Below, piece after piece: positions 34,796 through 37,138 of a stretch of DNA of 37,138 nt. The translations under genes were made by a program, and so were the position numbers. Numbering within the stretch: position 1 is the first letter of the stretch; every line of letters starts with the position of its first letter. This DNA is from Acidobacteriota bacterium (GTDB lineage: Bacteria; Acidobacteriota; Terriglobia; Acidiferrales; UBA7541): NCBI GenBank assembly GCA_003223215.1, contig QHYH01000168.1:1-37138 (forward strand), written 5' to 3'. The notes beneath the pieces are model-generated. The model was not told the origin of the DNA, did not search any database, and saw nothing but the letters and a program-made list of their open reading frames with translations.

Positions 34796-36964
34796 TTACT
34801 CATAACGAAGCGCGACTAGGGGATCGGTTCGCGCCGCGCGGCGGGCGGGCAGCAGACAGGCGGCTAGGCCGACGAGCAGGATAATAGAAATCACGGCAGC
34901 AAATGTCGATGGATCCGTGGTTGAAACACCGGAAATTTGGCTGGCGAGAAAGCGCACGAGTGCATAGCTCCCGAGAAGCCCGGTGAAAATGCCAGCCGCT
35001 ACCAGACGGAGGCCGTTGAGAAGCACGAGCCGAAGAATGCTTCTCTGTTGTGCTCCCAGCGCCATGCGAATGCCAATTTCGTGGGTGCGCAGGGAGACGC
35101 TATAGGCCATCACGCTAGAAATGCCAATTATGACGAGCAGAAGACCAATGCTGGCGAAGGAGCCAAAGGTGACAACTTCAAATTGTGGTCCGCGGTAGAA
35201 CTCTCGCAGCGAGCCTTCGAGTGTTCCTGATGCTGAGATTCCAACATTTGGATCAATCGCCCGCACTTCCTGGCCAACGGTTTTCAAAATCAGTGTTGGG
35301 TCAGAGGCTGTCCTTGCCATGAAAGTCCGCCAGCTATATCCCTGAACGCTATAGGGGATGAAGGCTTGGGGAAGGGCTTCCCAAGCGGGGTTGTCAAAGT
35401 TGCGAGTCTTGTAGTCCCGCACGACCCCAATGATTTCGAAATAAGTGTCGTGCGGCGCATCCAAAAAGGTCCGGTCGAGAACGTCCATCTTGATTCGTCG
35501 GCCGAGCGGGTTTTCGTTCGGAAAATACTGGCAAACAAAAGCCTGATTTACGACCATAACTTGGCGAGCAGCACTCACATCGTCTTCGGAGAACAATCCG
35601 CCGCGAATCAAAGGCCGGCCGAGCATTTGGAAATAACCTTCGCTAACCGACTCAAGTGTGGTCTGCCAACGTTCCGTGTGAGGCTTGCCGGGAATGATCG
35701 TGTCGCTCCATTCGTCTTGCAGCGGGGGTTCCTCAATCGATTCGGAAACGGAGATCACGCCGGGAAGAGCACGAAGCCGGTCGAGGATTTGCCGAGTGAG
35801 GGCATTTTTCTTTTGCCGAGTGACATCGACATCGGTGTTATATGCCTTGGGCAGAGAGAGACGAAAGTAGAGAACGTTTTGGGGATCGAAACCCAGGTCC
35901 ACGCGTGTCAGCACAAGAAAGCTGCGCATCAAGAGGCCAGCGCCCATCAACAAGACGATAGAGAGAGCAACCTCGCCAATCACCAGAGAGGCCCGCAATT
36001 TGCCATGACGAAAAGTCGTTCCAACGCCTTTGCCGCTGCCCGTGAGCCGCGGCTGCAAGTTGCCGCGCATCGTGTGGAGAGCCGGGGCAAGACCGCACAG
36101 GATCGTCGTCAGAAGCGTTATGCCCAGTGCTAACAAAAGAACTGGCACACTCATGTGAATTAGGGTTTCGTCTGGGAGTGTTCCAGCAGGGATGAGCGCC
36201 ACGACAATTTTCAAAGCAAAATACGCCAATGCACAGCCAGCGATTGAGGCAGCGGCAGCAAGCACAAAGCTCTCTGTAAACAATTGTTGGATAAGGCGAG
36301 CGCGGGAGGCACCCAGTGTGGAGCGCATGGCCATTTCTCTTTCGCGCGCGGTCGCACGTGCCAACAAGAGGTTCGCAACATTGGCACAGGCGATTAGTAG
36401 CAAAAGCAGGACAGCGGCGAGCAAGCCATATATTGTTTTCTTGAATCCCCCGATAAGACTGTCGAGTAGAGTTTGCGGCACAATCGCGAATTTTTCCGGG
36501 AGTGGAAATGGTCCGCCAGGATTGGCCTTCTGGTAGCGGTGCGCAATGGCATCAAGATCGGCTCCTGCGGCCTGCACGTTCACACCCGGCTTAAGGCGTC
36601 CCATAACTGAAGCGTCGCTCCGTCCGTCACTCATTGGCAGCCAGAAGTTGGCCCTAAACGCGTTGAACCGCGAAGGCATGATTCCGACCAGAGTTGTGGG
36701 CTTGCCGTTGAGAATGAAAATTTTGTTGAGAATGTTTGGATCGCCGCCGAATTCCGATTGCCAGACGTGGTAGTTCATCACGAACACTGGCGGAGCATCC
36801 AGGCGGCCATCATCAGGCGAGAGGGTGCGCCCGAGGAGCGGCGGAACGCCCAGGAAATCGAATGTGTTGGCCGTGACAGTCTCACCTCTCGGCCAGTAGC
36901 GGATGGATTTGCCGTTGTCGTACTGGAGGCGTATGCCGTTATAGGCGATGGTTTCCTCAAACAC
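34796..36964 (-). pseudogene. 5'-truncated ADOP-family permease
   Basis: 722 codons are open. They start within the first periplasmic domain (VFEETIAYNGIRLQYDNGKS) and contain the first FtsX block (LLLIACANVANLLLARATAR), the second helix (GEVALSIVLLMGAGLLMRSF), the second periplasmic domain and the last FtsX block, ending RTDPLVALRYE. Relative to the intact permease at 28418, about the first 155 residues (soluble N-terminus and first membrane helix) are missing. Just upstream the same frame shows RHGN preceded by a TGA near 36988, and the 140 bp to the window end do not encode the expected first helix in any frame. GTG 36964 is only the first possible start. The gene is probably a truncated remnant. 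No PadR gene is visible next to it in the window. Confidence 0.78.
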
Positions 36965-37138
36965 GTGGTTTCCGTGGCGTCAAAAATCGGTTGGATGGTC
37001 ATAAATTTGCGAAATTGCCCCATAAAACAACAGTTTTCGTGAGAACTGCCTGGCGCTCGAGTCCTCATTGTTTCAGCTGTCTCCGTGCTCTCCCAATCTG
37101 CTGGCCTCGGTCGCTTTGACGTTGCCGCTGCCACAGGA

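Noticed and set aside
1-37138. CRISPR array, rRNA or complete tRNA genes
   Set aside because: No regularly spaced repeats, no rRNA signature and only a 3' tRNA fragment were seen by eye.

Overview
The window looks like a piece of an Acidobacteriota chromosome (Terriglobia-like). The main reason is the repeated pairing of a PadR-type regulator with very large duplicated FtsX/MacB-type permeases, the acidobacterial PadR (TIGR03433) and ADOP (TIGR03434) families as I remember them. Lipoproteins with bacterial Ig-like domains, a DUF1111 di-haem protein and an Hsp20 with a DUF2934-like N-terminus fit the same phylum. No core housekeeping operon is present. This is an accessory region rich in decayed genes and mobile-element debris.

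Layout. 187-1970 (-): tyrosine integrase broken by a frameshift and a ~545 bp insertion; it abuts the stump of a permease gene (2252-2383). 2494-8295 (-): two intact ADOP permeases behind a PadR gene carrying two compensating frameshifts. 8478-8681 (+): small conserved-looking ORF. 9002-10408: unknown coding remnant next to an apparent ORF-less, degenerate group II intron. 10525-14860 (-): exported proteins (DUF2846-like, Ig-like lipoprotein, WG-repeat protein). 15508-18122 (+): two unknown exported proteins and a TPR protein. 18281-18318: 3' end of a tRNA only. 18686-19967 (+): di-haem DUF1111 protein with one frameshift. 20077-21344 (-): decayed thioredoxin-fold protein fused in frame to a Fis-type HTH. 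22300-23326 (+): frameshifted rve transposase. 23706-24948 (-): two DUF3892 paralogues, one fused to PilZ. 25484-25996 (+): Hsp20. 26321-26452: long imperfect palindrome. 26786-27756: small Cys-rich proteins. 28078-31090 (+): intact PadR-ADOP pair. 31162-32750 (+): lipoprotein with a possible beta-grasp C-terminus, then a BlaI-type repressor. 33055-34271: long inverted repeats, a cassette-like insert and a truncated tyrosine recombinase. 34265-34690 (-): DUF72 remnant. 34796-36964 (-): 5'-truncated ADOP permease.

How it fits together. The intact functional units are the PadR-ADOP modules (a predicted repressor with large inner-membrane permeases that have no ATPase beside them), the exported-protein clusters, Hsp20 and the DUF3892-PilZ protein. 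The most unusual structure is at 33055-34271. Two ~115 bp inverted repeats, each with three GGCATAAT-like sites, enclose ~325 bp that is open on the minus strand. Next comes a tyrosine recombinase whose Shine-Dalgarno lies in a perfect 12 bp stem and whose start overlaps the stop of a 16-codon leader. Many genes differ from an intact reading frame by only 1-2 bases, so either the region is decaying or the assembly carries indel errors; I cannot separate these from sequence alone.
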